Below, one piece after another: positions 12,673 to 25,400 of a DNA stretch of 64,000 nucleotides. The notes below the pieces were generated by a model. That model made no database searches. It was not told the DNA's origin and saw only the letters and a list, made by a program, of their open reading frames with translations. Made by a program: the position numbers and the translations under genes. Numbering within the stretch: position 1 is the stretch's first letter; each line of letters opens with the position of its first letter. The DNA comes from Norana najaformis (Eukaryota; Annelida; Clitellata; Crassiclitellata; Hormogastridae), in NCBI GenBank assembly GCA_964023275.1, contig OZ029914.1, forward strand, positions 36,010,424-36,074,423, given 5' to 3'.

Positions 12673-13304
12673 TCATCACGGCAAAACGATATCAACGTGC
12701 CTGATTATGTTCTAAACAACACATCATTATTTGCAAACAGACCTTTGAAGCACCTGAGTCAAACTTCCATGGCTCACCGTAACGGCAAGACATAGACCTA
12801 CGCATTTAGATATAGACCTATAGTTATCACAAAATGATGCGTTTTTGTGTTGACAGCAACAGAAAAAGCGTTTTTTTGCTCCTGTCGCGTGACCATAAGC
12901 AGTCAGTGCGCGCATATCTGGTTAATGACATGTCCAATGCTGGGCTTCTTTGCTTCCATAACGAAAGCCTGCTACTTTCGCTTCAGCAGAAGTTCGCGTG
13001 CATCTCGTAACTGGTATCATTCATTGTTAAGGCCGATGAGATGCGTGTATTCTAATTTCTTAAAGTGAAGAGACTTTTCATTAGGGGCCTATTAACTTGT
13101 TTTAATGCGCATTAACAGGCGTTTTTCTTATGATTCCAGTCTACAGCGCATGCATTTTGGTCAGGACCATGTGTTATTAAACAAAACAACTATTTTTTAT
13201 AGTAGCTGCTCTGAATAACTAGGAAATAGTTGACCTTGACTTGTGACTATGACTGGAATTAAGAAAACTTCAATTAATAAATGCAAATTATTAAGCAATA
13301 TAAA

Positions 13305-13513
13305 TGGCCTCGTTAGCTACATTGGTTGAAGCGTACGTCACGACGCCTCTGTGCGTGAAGATGCCGGTTCCCATACCGATCGTGGTTTATTTAAGAGATC
13401 TGAATATCGGGTCAGCATGATCCGTACGCGGGGATCTTGATTGGGGTGGCTCCCATTCAAAAGGAAAGCGGTGGAGAAGGATCTCACTCGACCAATTCAT
13501 TGTAAAATGAACG
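13305..13513 (+). mobile_element. tRNA-derived SINE, family 2, copy 1
   Basis: The element opens with GGCCTCGTTAGC plus TTGGTTGAAGCG (box A region), has a GATGCCGGTTCC box B region, and continues with GGGGATCTTGATTGG and GAAGGATCTCACTCG. The same order of blocks occurs at 13791-13995. The acceptor stem does not pair well enough for a functional tRNA. Confidence 0.65.
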
Positions 13514-13599
13514 ACGTTTTGATAATCTACTACTGTACTTCGCCTGACGTTGGTTCAACGTAGCGCACTGACAGCGCATGCGTGATAATTATACAAATG

Positions 13600-13750
13600 C
13601 TGACACCGTTTCTTTTTTACCTGTTCTGTGTATAAAACCAGGCTGCATTGTTGGACGTAGAGTAGAAAGTTTGTAGAACGACTGGGGCAGAGTATTCAGT
13701 TCATTCTTTTTACTTCTATTTCAGCAGCGGAACAAGCAGAGGGCTGTACG
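13600..13750 (+). promoter_or_regulatory. Candidate TATA promoter and 5' leader, possibly for the VWA5A-like gene
   Basis: A TATAAAA box at 13631-13637 sits in single-copy sequence between two SINEs, upstream of the VWA5A-like gene on the same strand. About 110 bases further on is a possible splice donor (GCTGTACGTATAA), which would fit a non-coding first exon. No ATG-led coding exon was found attached. This is inference from position and motif only. Confidence 0.3.
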
Positions 13751-13790
13751 TATAATTATTTGATTCTGAACCAGTCGTGCCAGTTTATCT

Positions 13791-13995
13791 ACTGGCTTAG
13801 CTAAAAGCGTACACAAAGGCGCATATGAGCGCGAGGATGCCGGTTCGGGTCCCGGTCATGGCTTATTTCAGAGAGTTAAATCTCGGGCTAGCAGGGTCCG
13901 TACACGGGAACCTTAAATGGCGTGACGCCCATTCAAACGGGCAGCGGTGTTTAAGGATCTCAAACGATAAATTAATTGAAAAATGAGCAGGGGCG
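13791..13995 (+). mobile_element. tRNA-derived SINE, family 2, copy 2
   Basis: Box B is intact (GCCGGTTCGGGTCCCGG). The body (GGGTCCGTACACGGGAACC, then CAGCGGTGTTTAAGGATCTC) matches 13305-13513. The head is partly decayed, and the element ends near a GAGCAGGG motif. Confidence 0.65.
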
Positions 13996-15059
13996 AGGCC
14001 ATACATACGCTTGATATGGAAAAACGTGTGCATTTTACTTAGTTCTAAGAAGACTCGGGTAATTTTGAACGTCTGTGAATGATAATATTTCAAAGGTGAA
14101 TACGAACCTATTCTCATACGCACGTTTTTGCACATTCGCCGCACTATAAGGACTCTGTCAAATATGCTTTAGATCGTTGCTGTTGCTATACTGTAAGTAG
14201 TATTCTCGATCATCTTACACATCAGAATTGCTTAAGCCCTATAACCTATCTTGACTGGCCTCTCGCAATTCCTCGTCTTCTGTATCACAATTACAGGAAG
14301 CAAACAACTGGTTAACCCGTCATTTAGAGTTTTAAACATCTCCGTCTAAATTATGAAGTCTTTCAGAAGTTATGGCCAAAGCTTTTTGACTGTGCGTCAC
14401 CACGAGTTGTTTAATCCCATCGTACAAAAAGCGTCTCAGCCAGTTGGGGTAATTAAAATTTAATTATTAGGTCTCAGTTCAACATAGTGCGCAAAAGGCA
14501 AAGCAAATGGACCGAACAAGCGAAGAACATGTCACAGAAGTTTAGCTTAGGCAAGAATCACCCAGAATTTAGATGCGGTGGATTGCTGTATTTTACCCTA
14601 ACTTACCTTACCTGATTTGGCCTGATCTGACCTTGCAACAACTGAAATTACCTTGTATTATTATGCACCGTAACACAATATACCAATCCAAACCACACCT
14701 TGTTGTATGGTATATGTGGTATATGTCTATGTCCCAATACTGCGACACTGCAATATATTGCCCCACTTGTGGTACACAACATGATGCACAGTACACTACA
14801 CCACACCCAAATCACACCATGCAAACTCACAATACACCAGTAGCACGTTATTTAAGCGCTGTACTACACTAGATGTGTTGTCTTGCATTGCTTTGTAGCC
14901 TGGTCTCGTTCTGAAAGTGAGCTTTGTGACAGGAAATGGAGGAATACTGTTTGTCAAATGATATCTGGACCAATGACTGTTTGGGTAGGTCTAGACGCAG
15001 AACTTCCAGGTTTTATGATAATCGGTGACTTCCAAATGGCGATTATGACTAGTAATATT
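13996..15059. other. Non-coding interval upstream of the VWA5A-like gene
   Basis: No coding exon recognised. Around 14690-14840 the sequence is a simple mix of GTATATG and CACAC stretches; overlapping open frames there on both strands reflect composition. The missing 5' coding exon of the VWA5A-like gene may lie here or further upstream. Confidence 0.5.
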
Positions 15060-15270
15060 ACTATATTATTTGACCTGATATATATATATTTATATATAAG
15101 GCCTAATATGTTTAGAGATATTGAAATCTAATTAGACCTAATAAATATATTTATATCAATGGATATCTATTAGACCTGATATATATCCTGTATTTATAGA
15201 TATACATTAGACCTAATATAGATACATATAGATATCGATTAGACCTATATATATTATATATAAAACCAAC
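15060..15270. repeat. AT-rich degenerate tandem array
   Basis: The motif ATTAGACCTRATATATAT and variants recur about every 30-50 bases, roughly six times, often next to a partly palindromic TATATTTATATA run. The array precedes the first recognised VWA5A-like exon. Confidence 0.7.
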
Positions 15271-15460
15271 ATGTTCAGATAGCACGCACTCACGTGAGCA
15301 GGCTTGTATATTATTTTGATCTTTCATCATGACATCCATTGTTAATGACTTTATGGCCATCTGCAAATGTCAGCTTTTCTCCTGATGCTCTAAAATATTT
15401 AGCTATATATGATAAGACCTACGTTTATAGAATACAGTATACACCATAAATTTGTGCCAC

Positions 15461-15680
15461 CAGTGTGGCGGGTGCGCGATGATATTCTATTGATTAGCGT
15501 GCTCAACTTTCAGTTGTAAGGTCGAGGGCTCAAATTCCCTCCAGGGCAGACATTTGTTTAGAGATTTCAGATCCGCTGGACCCCTAGCGAACTCATTAAT
15601 AGTAGGCCTACACTGACCGTCCATGCAAGTGGAAGGCCAGGCGGTGAGGGAGAGGACTGGCCACCCGCCCTCATATGCTG
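15461..15680 (+). mobile_element. tRNA-derived SINE, family 3
   Basis: A tRNA-like head shows GATTAGCGTGCTC (box A region) and GAGGGCTCAAATTCCCTCC (box B region with a T-arm that pairs). An unrelated body follows (GGACCCCTAGCG, then GGAAGGCCAGGCGG). Only one copy is seen in the window. Confidence 0.55.
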
Positions 15681-15975
15681 AGGTTAAGAAAAATGATGTG
15701 AATTTAAATCACGTGGGTTAACATGAAAGTAAATGCCGATAATCGAGTAACGTAAAGCTTCTTTTAAGCGCCGGGTCTCAATTAATCGCTGGTCTCCAAC
15801 AGCCTCCGGGGATAAAAAAACGAATTGTAAAAAGTGTAAGAAGTGTTACGGTAAGCTGATTTCTTTATTTCTAACTGTGCAATTTGTCGTTCTGTCACAT
15901 CCGTTTCCTCTTCTACTTCATTTTCAAACTATTGAGGACTTCACTATTGAAGAGAACTTGTTGGATTAATTGCAG

Positions 15976-16178
15976 TGCCACTGGCATCAGCGGACATCAA
16001 AATTACAATAAGTGGATTCATTGCAAACGTCGTTTCAACACTGCGCTATAAGAATACGCAGAAGAATCCGATTGAGGTCAGCTACGTATTTCCAATGGAT
16101 GACCAGAGCGCTGTCTACCATTTTGAGGCGCAGATTCAAAACAGAATAATTACGGCCGAATGTCAGGAGAGGAATCAG
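15976..16178 (+). CDS. VWA5A-like: VWA5A-like exon 1 recognised (VIT domain, first half)
   Basis: Acceptor ATTGCAG, phase 1 in; donor CAG/GTAATA, phase 0 out. The translation runs VPLASADIK, then [20 protein letters not shown] and YHFEAQI, the signature of the VIT domain start. The entry phase shows that an upstream coding exon exists. Confidence 0.88.
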
Positions 16179-16387
16179 GTAATATTCGGAATAATGTTTC
16201 ATGTTTATTTTGAATAGGATTTGTAGGTTTTTTGCTACGATGTGCTGAATGAAGTGTGTTTTTGCACGAGATCTCAGGTGGCTAAAAGGTGTGGGTCGAT
16301 GGATGAGCTCTCGCTGTCTCCTAAAACCCACAGGCCTGACATGAAAGCGTATAACGGTCTGTGTGTGTGTGTTTGTGTGTGTGTGTT

Positions 16388-16422
<35 letters not shown>

Positions 16423-19400
16423 AGACAGTTCAGTAAATATGACGTGATAGTAAATTTTTGTATCTCTTCTACTCTGCAGCTGAGCTTCAAGTCTTAATCC
16501 ATTGTGAAGAACAAATTTGCACCTGATGTTACTCGACCTATCCTTGATGCATTTACACATATCTTTAACACTATATAAAAGTCGACTTTGGCATACACGC
16601 TATAATGATGGTGCTCGTCAGCATGTTTCTTATGTCTAATGAGCCAGCTTGCAAACTAGCCACCAACCACTTAAGCCTTCTTATCGTTTGGTGTACCTGC
16701 TTTTATACCAGAGTTATTTAGGCCTAGATTTGGTTGTCACCCCTTTGGTAAGTTGAGACACAGACGGTCGATGTAGAAGAGCAGAGGAGAGAGATATGCC
16801 GACGAGGAGAGGAAGACAGTGCAGTTAGCGGATAGTTCAGCAGGCGACCGGCCCCTCCGAAGTAATGGTGCAAGATGATGAAACTATCGTTCATTGCTGA
16901 TCTCCAGATTACAGTTACGACTACACACAACCCAGCGACCCATGACAGGCGATCGAATGACAAACATAGTCGCTGTCATGAATTCATTGGTGACGTTAAT
17001 AGACCTACTGCTTCTTCAAGTGTAGTTAGTCTAAGGCTACTAACAACTGTAGTAGCTACACAATATTTCTACAAAACGATATAAACTACATCTTAACAAA
17101 CAGTCCAGGAAAATCCTTTCTACGTTAATAAAGCACGGGTTATGTATAGACTATGCCCTACAATTCTTTAGCAGTGGCTCTGGCAACTCAGGAATGCATA
17201 AGGTGGCAATAAAGTCTAAGCCAGCCAGGGCAATAGGGGCACCAGGTCGGCCGCAGAAGATCAAAAAGAAGGCAAGAAAGCGGATGTGAAGGGTAAGGTA
17301 TTTGGACACGCATTGTGTATTGTTCGGTGGTCCGGAATGCATATACTTGACCGCCAGCCAATTATTCCAAAACAGACAATTGTACCGTCTCCTACATATG
17401 TATGTATGTCTCTATGTATGCATGTATGTTTGCTTGCATGTGTGTATGCATGCATACCTGTATGTATGTATATATATGCATGTATGCATGCATGTATGAA
17501 TGCATGCATGCATATATATATATGTGCATATGTATGTATGTGTATGAATATAGGGATATGTCAATTTCATTCTTATTTTCTGTAATCAAAAAGGGAGAAC
17601 AAAACTGGAAGTTGTAACTCCATGTAGATCAACGTAATAGTAAATTCATACCTCAAATTTCAGTGCAGTTTAAAGGCACAGTATAGATAAATACTTATAT
17701 GACACTGGAATTCACGACGACATTCGTAAACTTTGAATCTTTTCGTTTCTTTAAAATACGTCAAATTACTTAACAGATTATTCTTATTTGCATTTAAGCA
17801 AGAATTGGATTAATCCTTCACTGGCAAATACGTGCCAACAATCTAACGCGATGGTGATTTAGCACAGCTGAGGAAACCCGTGTGCATGCATCATGGATAC
17901 GTCTTATATTATAATCGTTATTAGCGCGAGACAAGCGCCTACGTTTACAACAACATTGTACAAAACAGTAAAAGCCGCAAAGAAAAAATGATACAATATG
18001 TATGTGTTAGAAAGCCTGATATAGCGCCTTTTAAGTACCTCACAAAGGTGCTACACAATGTTCTAGACAATCGAAAAGTTTAACTTTGTAAACTATACAG
18101 TTTGATAGAAAACTAACAGAGGAAAATCCAACTCTATACCCAGTTCGACTGAAAAGCAATAGCATTTGTATTGGATCAGACACAGAAACGAGTGTATTCA
18201 ACAATTTCTACATTTATGCCGTGAACAAATGATGACTGATTGTTGTGCAGCAACGTATGGAGGTATGGTAATTCAAATAAATGCCCCATTTGCCGTAAGC
18301 CAAATTGAATTTATGGGACTTGCAGGAAGTAACTGGTTAAGACAATAATTGGGAATGGATGCTTTCAACAAACCAGCTTTCTCATAAATCTTCCAAAGGT
18401 TATATTGCTTCCACTGAAAAGACCGCTACGCCCAGCCCTGTGCAGAAGCGAGTCAATCCTGACAACTAAATTCGTTGGTAAGAAGCCATCCTAGGAGGTC
18501 AAAGGTCAAAGGTAAGAGGTATTAACCGGAAGACTAGCAGAGTTTGGAAAGTAGTTTATTAGAAGATGATCATTGAGAGCTGAGGACTTTAAGTGGATAT
18601 AGGGGCCGGCTGCAAACTGTCAAAATGAATGTTACTTGTTTGTCAAATTTTAGATCATCTTGAAAAAGACCTCATCACGTCATCATCACTTCATCACATC
18701 AGATAAAGTTATCATTTGCCTAAAGTAGTCACACAGTTAGCATTTTTATTATTGTTAGTGCATTTTGCATTGCCTTAAAGAAATGAATAAATTAGCACCT
18801 TGACTGTGCTTTTTAAAGGCAAAGAAGACGTATGACGATGCTCTCAAAAGTGGCTACAGTGCCATGTTGATGGAGGAAACTGAGTTCTCATCTGATATAT
18901 TCCGATGCTTCATTGGCAACTTGCCTCCTGATACATGTGTTGTTGTTAAGTTTGGCTATGTAACAGAACTTTCGCTCCAACCAGATGGAAAACTGAGATA
19001 TACGCTACCGACTGTTCTAAATCCCAGATACACTCCATCCAGTCAAGAAGGTCAGTGTTTAAGAGTTCTACGCAACAACTTGAGTCAGCGAGCTGTGACA
19101 CAATCATATCTAATAACAACATCACTATAACAACACTTACTGAAGCTAATAATGCAAATAAACTTAACCATTATACATGTACTAAATTGTATCATTGTGT
19201 ATTGATTTTACCATGGGTGCATAGCATCTTAAAATTTTGAAGAAATAATAATAATAATAAATTATTCCAAATGACTTTTTTCACTTACTTCTGACTTTTT
19301 GTAATCCTGAAAGATAATAATAATAATAAGACAATTTATATAGCGCCGTAGCCCAGCCGACGCCGAAGAAAAGGGCGCTGTACAAGGGTTCAAAAATCAA

Positions 19401-22400
19401 CTGCAGTCATAAGATATCCTAAAAAGATGTGTCTTGAGTCGTGACTTGAATGTGTCCAAGGATGGGGCATTCGTCACATTCTCAGGAAGACTGTTCCACG
19501 CAGTGGGTCCGGCGACAGCGAAGGAACGTTCGCCGAACTTCGTGTTAGAACGCGGTACATGCAGTTGATTCCTGGATGAGGACCGTAGCTGATATGTGTT
19601 CTGGTTGTCGGCTGTTCGAATACAGAAGTCGGATATATAGTCTGGTAGAAGATCATTAAGAGCCTTGTATGTAATTAGGCACAGTTTGTAGGTGATCCGC
19701 TGAGGAACGCGCAACCAGTGCAGGTTGTCGCGCAGCAGATCAGTGGCGTGACTGAATGATATCCGACCATAGATGAGGCGGGCAGCCGAGTTTAGCACTG
19801 ACTGTATCAGCTCTAGTTGACAAGTCGGCAGACCTGCCAGCAGGCTATTGCAGTGATCAACCCTGGAGACGATGAAACTGTTGACCAGAGTGGCAGCGGT
19901 TGAGGTGGGAATGAGTCTGCGGATCGACTTATACCTCAATAAAAGTAATGTCTCTTGTATCCCTATTAACATAACTGAAACTTGGCTACCAACTGTTGAA
20001 TTAAAGTCGTTTTATATTATAATTGGTAAGTTCCTCAATTTAATTCCATTTACTGACATTGACGAAGTGACATGTAATTATAATTTTATTTAAATCTTAA
20101 ATTGTTACCATTTATCTCATTGTAACCTTTAAAGGCTGTTGTGATGCAGTCACAAAATGAACAAATTCTTTCATGTAATTTTTTATGTCTAACTTATTTT
20201 GCTTCAGGCAATAACTGGTTTTCTTATCTCATATTAATTTTAAAGATTTCTGGTTTTAGATCAGAGTTCTTAAGATGCCTGTTTCATATTTTAGGCGGTG
20301 ACAGAAAACGCCAACAACATGTCGACTTAGTTTCTTCTGTGGATGGACATCCACCGTATGTGTTTCATATCAACGCTAAGATAACCAACCCTGGGAAAGT
20401 GTTGAATGTAGAGGCGGGCAAAGATGATCTTATTATGACATTCAACTCAGCAAAAACGGAGGCACAGGTGTGATTACACTTCACGTCAATTGCTTAAAAT
20501 GAGTGTGAATCTCAGTTTAGCTAAGTAACTAAGTAAGCATTCGCTAACACGCCACAAGTTCATCAGCTGCAAATATGCTTGAGTGATATTTTCTAATGTA
20601 TATGAATGCATAACCGTGTTAGCCTTAAATTACTCATGTTTTATGAATCATTCTTTCCAACAGCCAATATGCTCAGACTCAACATGAAACTGTTTGCAGA
20701 CCAGTATCTGTTTTTGGCCTAGATGCACTAACTAGTATTCTGCTTACGCATGACAAGCTTGAATATTATCATCTTTAGTATTCCTACATTTAAAATATCG
20801 ATCCCTGGTAATTTTGACTTTTTGCTATTTATTTCATTGCCGTTCTCTTTAAAAGTATTTCCATGTTGCTGTTTCTGTTAGGCTTCACTTGCAAAGCTGT
20901 TTATGGCTGATCATGACTTCAGCTTGGACATAACCTTCCTTGAACCCTTTAAACCGCACATTATCCTGGAGAAAGGACAACCAGACAAAGGTTAGGTTTG
21001 TCTCTACTTTAATGTCTATACTTTAACTGTCTTCTTAATGCAACAATTTTTCCGGTCATGTGGCCCGATCAATTTTTAAATGAAAAATTGTGTTGCATAT
21101 TGAGATGCAAAATAGTACTACTATTCAGCTTTTAAATTTTACTAAATGGGCATAACATTATAATGGACCTAAGGATTGTGGTTTCAATTTTAAAGGATCA
21201 TCAAATTTCCAAGTTTTTCGTGCCGTCATCTTAGCATTCAGGGCATAGATCTATTAATCTAGGGTCGCTTCGAAATGAACCAGCAGTCCTTAATCGCAAC
21301 CCATTAAAATGTAGTTGAGATATGAGAGATCAGATAGTCCAAATGCTTCACTAGAGTTTCTTGTGTACTTAAACGCGTTTATGATCTTATTGTGTTCAGA
21401 AACTAGTTTGACCAGCACTGGAGCCCCGTGCTGCCTTGTTTCAGGGTATAACAATAGTCAATATCTTTGGTTATTAATACTTGTTAGTCTGAATCGTGAC
21501 CAGTAAACTAGGAAGATAGGTTAGTTGTTTGAAAGTAGGCACCTTGTAGAGATATTTTTAACGGAATATTCGGAATTTAGTGACATTGCAGGATTTTGGC
21601 AGGAAAGAGATTAATTGGTCTTTTTGATGGAATTGGCTAAATAGGTCTGGCTTAAAAAGGTCGACAAATGGTGGGTATATATGTGGAGAAGTCTGTAATG
21701 TATATTTTACAATTTAAATTGCAGAAGGAATTTTGAAGCACGATGTCCTGATGTTCAACTTCTTTCCAGAACTGAACGAGACGGATTTTAGCTGCCGTCA
21801 TGAATTCATCTTCGTGGTCGATCAGTCAGGTTTGAAAGTACAATCTTCACCAAAGTGCAATTATAACATTATGTTATAGCCTTTAAAGCTTACCTACACA
21901 ATTAATTATATAATGCCTTTGCCAACTCAATTCACTATTGTATTGTAACTTAAGCAAAATGTGCAAAATGACTATGAATTAGTTTCTCATAAGGGTTAAA
22001 ATTTAGATTATGGTTATTACTGTTGTTGTTTTTATTGTTATTGTCATTGTTATTGTTGTTATTGTGTTATTGCTGTTACCACAATAAATAAAGCCATTAT
22101 GACCATCGAACACTTATTCCGAGACAATTTTATAATACTGAGACAATTCTCCAAAAATATTCTGGAAATTGAGTAAAAAAGATTTATTTTTTAACAGGAA
22201 GCATGGAAGGAGGACGCATTGAAGCAGCGAAGGCTGCACTTCTCTTATTTCTCAAAAGCCTACCAATTGGATGCTACTTCAATATTGTAGGATTTGGATC
22301 TGAATTTAGACTGATATTCCCAAGGTAATTTTTTAAAGACATTATTTCACTTGTTAAGTTAGCCTAATACACTTGGACCACTTGTTGCAGTTATGTCTGC

Positions 22401-25400
22401 TGCAATTTACGAATTATACAACGTCACCATTGTCGACTGTAAAGAGAAGAATGCTACTGTAATGTCGTTTTTATTTGGTGCAGAATTGTAGATTGCTATT
22501 GTGTTGCACCTTTTTATAATCTGATGACCAAACAGTGATGTCATTTATTTGTAAAATGTTGTAAAGTGACATCATGCATTCGACTCCGTTGTAGAATGAT
22601 GCACGCTAATGCTGTTTTTACTTGATTCTGCTATAAAATGAAAAGTACTGCTCTGATGTCTAGAGCAGATCCAGAGGGACAACCCGGCCATGTCCCCCAT
22701 CTGAATTTGGAAGAGGCGATCAATAGGCTTTCCCTCCCTTCCCCGAAATCCTGCACTTAGAAGGAAACAATCGCGGATGTAGACTGAAGTTTGAGCAATT
22801 TTGTGAATTGTGCAATTGTTTGAGTTAACGCTTAAAATAGTCATAAATATAACCTTATAGGGAAACCATAAGAGAAAGGATTTAACTAACTAATAATGCT
22901 TCTCGAAGTTCATTTCTTTCTGTTTCGATAACAGTGAGAATGCCTCGTGTATTAGTTACTTATTTTACCGTGAGGCACGGTAGCCGATAGGTTAGAGCGC
23001 TCACCTTGTAACGTGCAGAGTACGGGTTCAAAAACCTCCGCTCAGTCGGTTACTGTGTGGGGACCTTGAGCAAGTCCTTCACCCACAATTGTTCAGCGTC
23101 ATCGATTGATGCTTATTCATTAGATGGTGGCGCTTAATAAATGCAGAAGTAATAATTTCAGTAACCATATCACTGGCCCGATATGAATTTGGTCAAACGA
23201 GGCCTGGTAGGGTCAATGTGCTATTTCTCGAAGTCTTTGTCTTAGTTTGTGCTCCGTCTGAATCATTGACTTTGTATACCTGTGGAAACCTTGCGCAAAG
23301 ATAAGGGTGAAAGATAGTAGACCTAAATAACTGAGCCTAGGACTGTGAGATAACGTTTGTGGTCGTCAGTCTAACAGTCTAAAATGTAGGATATAGAGGA
23401 CATACTAAATAACAAGATTAACACAATATTTTATTCTCTTGGTTTATAAATGTAGTGGAAGTCGTGAATACTCCGAGAAAAATCTGGAGGTCGCATTCTA
23501 TTATCAGGAGACGATGGACGCCAACTTAGGGGGAACAGACATTCTTGATCCTCTTCAGTACATCTACGGACAACCTCCCATGTCTACCCACACACGACAG
23601 GTAATTTGGTTATCGATTAGCTTTTGTATCTAAGAAAATTCGATTTTTCAATTTAGAATTAATGAATTTATAAAATCTCAGTTGCCCTAGAGGGTTCACC
23701 CTGTAATCTATAAAAACAGTTAAGATAATTAAGGTAATAACAACAGGACACATTATTTAACCCCTCAACTTTACGTTTATGCTTATTTACAAAATGTATA
23801 GGGATGGTGGACTGAGTTTGCCCAAACGGCCTGGTTTCCACGCATCCAAGTACTAACCATGCTTATCCTTCAACCACAGGTGTTATCCTAGTGTTGAAGG
23901 GTAACCTTTAAGGATAATTATTATTTCCTCTGAAGTGTACCCAAAACAACCGCAATCCGACAAATATGCTATCATTCCATTAGGGTTGCTTGGATCCACA
24001 GCGAACTGTCCATTGTTTATTGTCTATCCTTTGAGACTAAAGTAAAGATCAAGTGCTGAGTTCAGCGGTTGAAAACCGTGCTTTTTATAGAGATAACGGA
24101 CAGGGAGTTATGGGCTTTCTAAATGGGGCTATTTGTATTGTTATCATATATGATATCATATTCGCTAGAAACTCACTATAATACTGTCTCTTGTATCCAA
24201 GTCAAGAACATGACAATTTTATTTTCTACAGATGATCCATGTCTCCCACTGTTTTATATAAGAATTTTTGTTATAGTAAAAAGATGTGATAACGAATCTC
24301 TAGCGTAATACTTTTGACATTTTAAACTGGTTCACAAAGGAGCTACATATTCTGTCACATTAAATTAAAGAACTACATGAAGGCTACAGGTTGCAATTTT
24401 TATGCCTTTTGTTGTAAATAACAGAAAATGTTACAATTTACGTGAAGTCAATCAGGTAAGATTATGTAAATCATGATGTAAAATTTAGATTAGTATAGGT
24501 TCAAGTTTGAAAACAGAACCAGAAACAATAAAATCATTATCGCTCATGTAAAAATAGGCTAACTGCTAGATTACTTTTGTAAAATTTACTTTTGTAGATT
24601 TTTCTCTTGACTGATGGTGAAGTGACTAACACTCAGGCTGTCATTGACCTGGTGAAGCAAAACGCTCGCAATACGAGGTTCGTAAAGAGACTCCGTTATG
24701 TGCAAAAAACAAGGGATAGTCAATGAGATTCATTCTCATCTTGAAGATGATTTTCTTGATTTGTAAGCCAAGTAACTATCTTGCCTCTTGACTGGATCTG
24801 TCTACCAAACTATGACCATTCACTTATTTTCTTTAGAAGCTGATTGATTTTATGATAATAACGCTGTAGAATTATTGAGATATAAATCAAATAGATTTCA
24901 TGTCGGAGTTTCAAAACCCAATCTTAAGATAAATGATCTCTTGTTCTCGCTTTAAACTGCTTAACTGTTTTGATGCAGATAAAAAAGTTGCTCGTGATTT
25001 TGAGCACATGTATAAGAAATTGGATGTTAATTGTGCACAGATGTATATCGAGTCCTATATACAAAATATAAGTCATTGCTCACTGAGTGAGCTCTTAGTT
25101 TTCAATCATTTTCTTAATTAATTACGCCTATAAAACAACACGACGCAGTTTGTGACTAAATCTTTCACAATATTTTTAGCAATGAATATATTAATATAAA
25201 CTACTGAAGTTAGAGATTATTGAAGAATACCTGTCATCTATTTAGGAAGGAAGAAATACCAGCATCTCCAGTTTCTATAGGGTTGTCTTTCCCATCCCAT
25301 ATGGCAGTTGTGCCACAGTTCCCGCCTGTTGTTCTTTAATATTTGCACAGATAACAATCTACTATTCACTCATCTTAAGCATAACTTGTCCATTAAATTT

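Larger units (their letters stand above)
9044..13275. repeat. Tandem segmental duplication, unit A2
   Basis: Second copy of 98-4085. It contains GPCR-B exon 1 and most of its intron. It differs from A1 by small indels and one block of about 360 bp at 12310-12672 that A1 lacks. Confidence 0.9.

Noticed and set aside
14573..14872. 99-codon open frame upstream of the VWA5A-like gene, with mirror frames on the other strand
   Set aside because: Low-complexity composition, no domain, and no exon signals. It does not resemble the expected N-terminus of the VWA5A family.
16242..16436. Open frames rich in Cys/Val and Thr/His over the GT repeat
   Set aside because: They are produced by the dinucleotide repeat and lie inside an intron.
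17261..17617. Five overlapping open frames of Tyr, Met, Cys and His on both strands
   Set aside because: All read through the ATGT/ATGC microsatellite; no conserved motif.
22971..23045. Functional tRNA gene
   Set aside because: Box A and B are present, but the stems do not pair fully, a SINE body follows, and four copies share that body.
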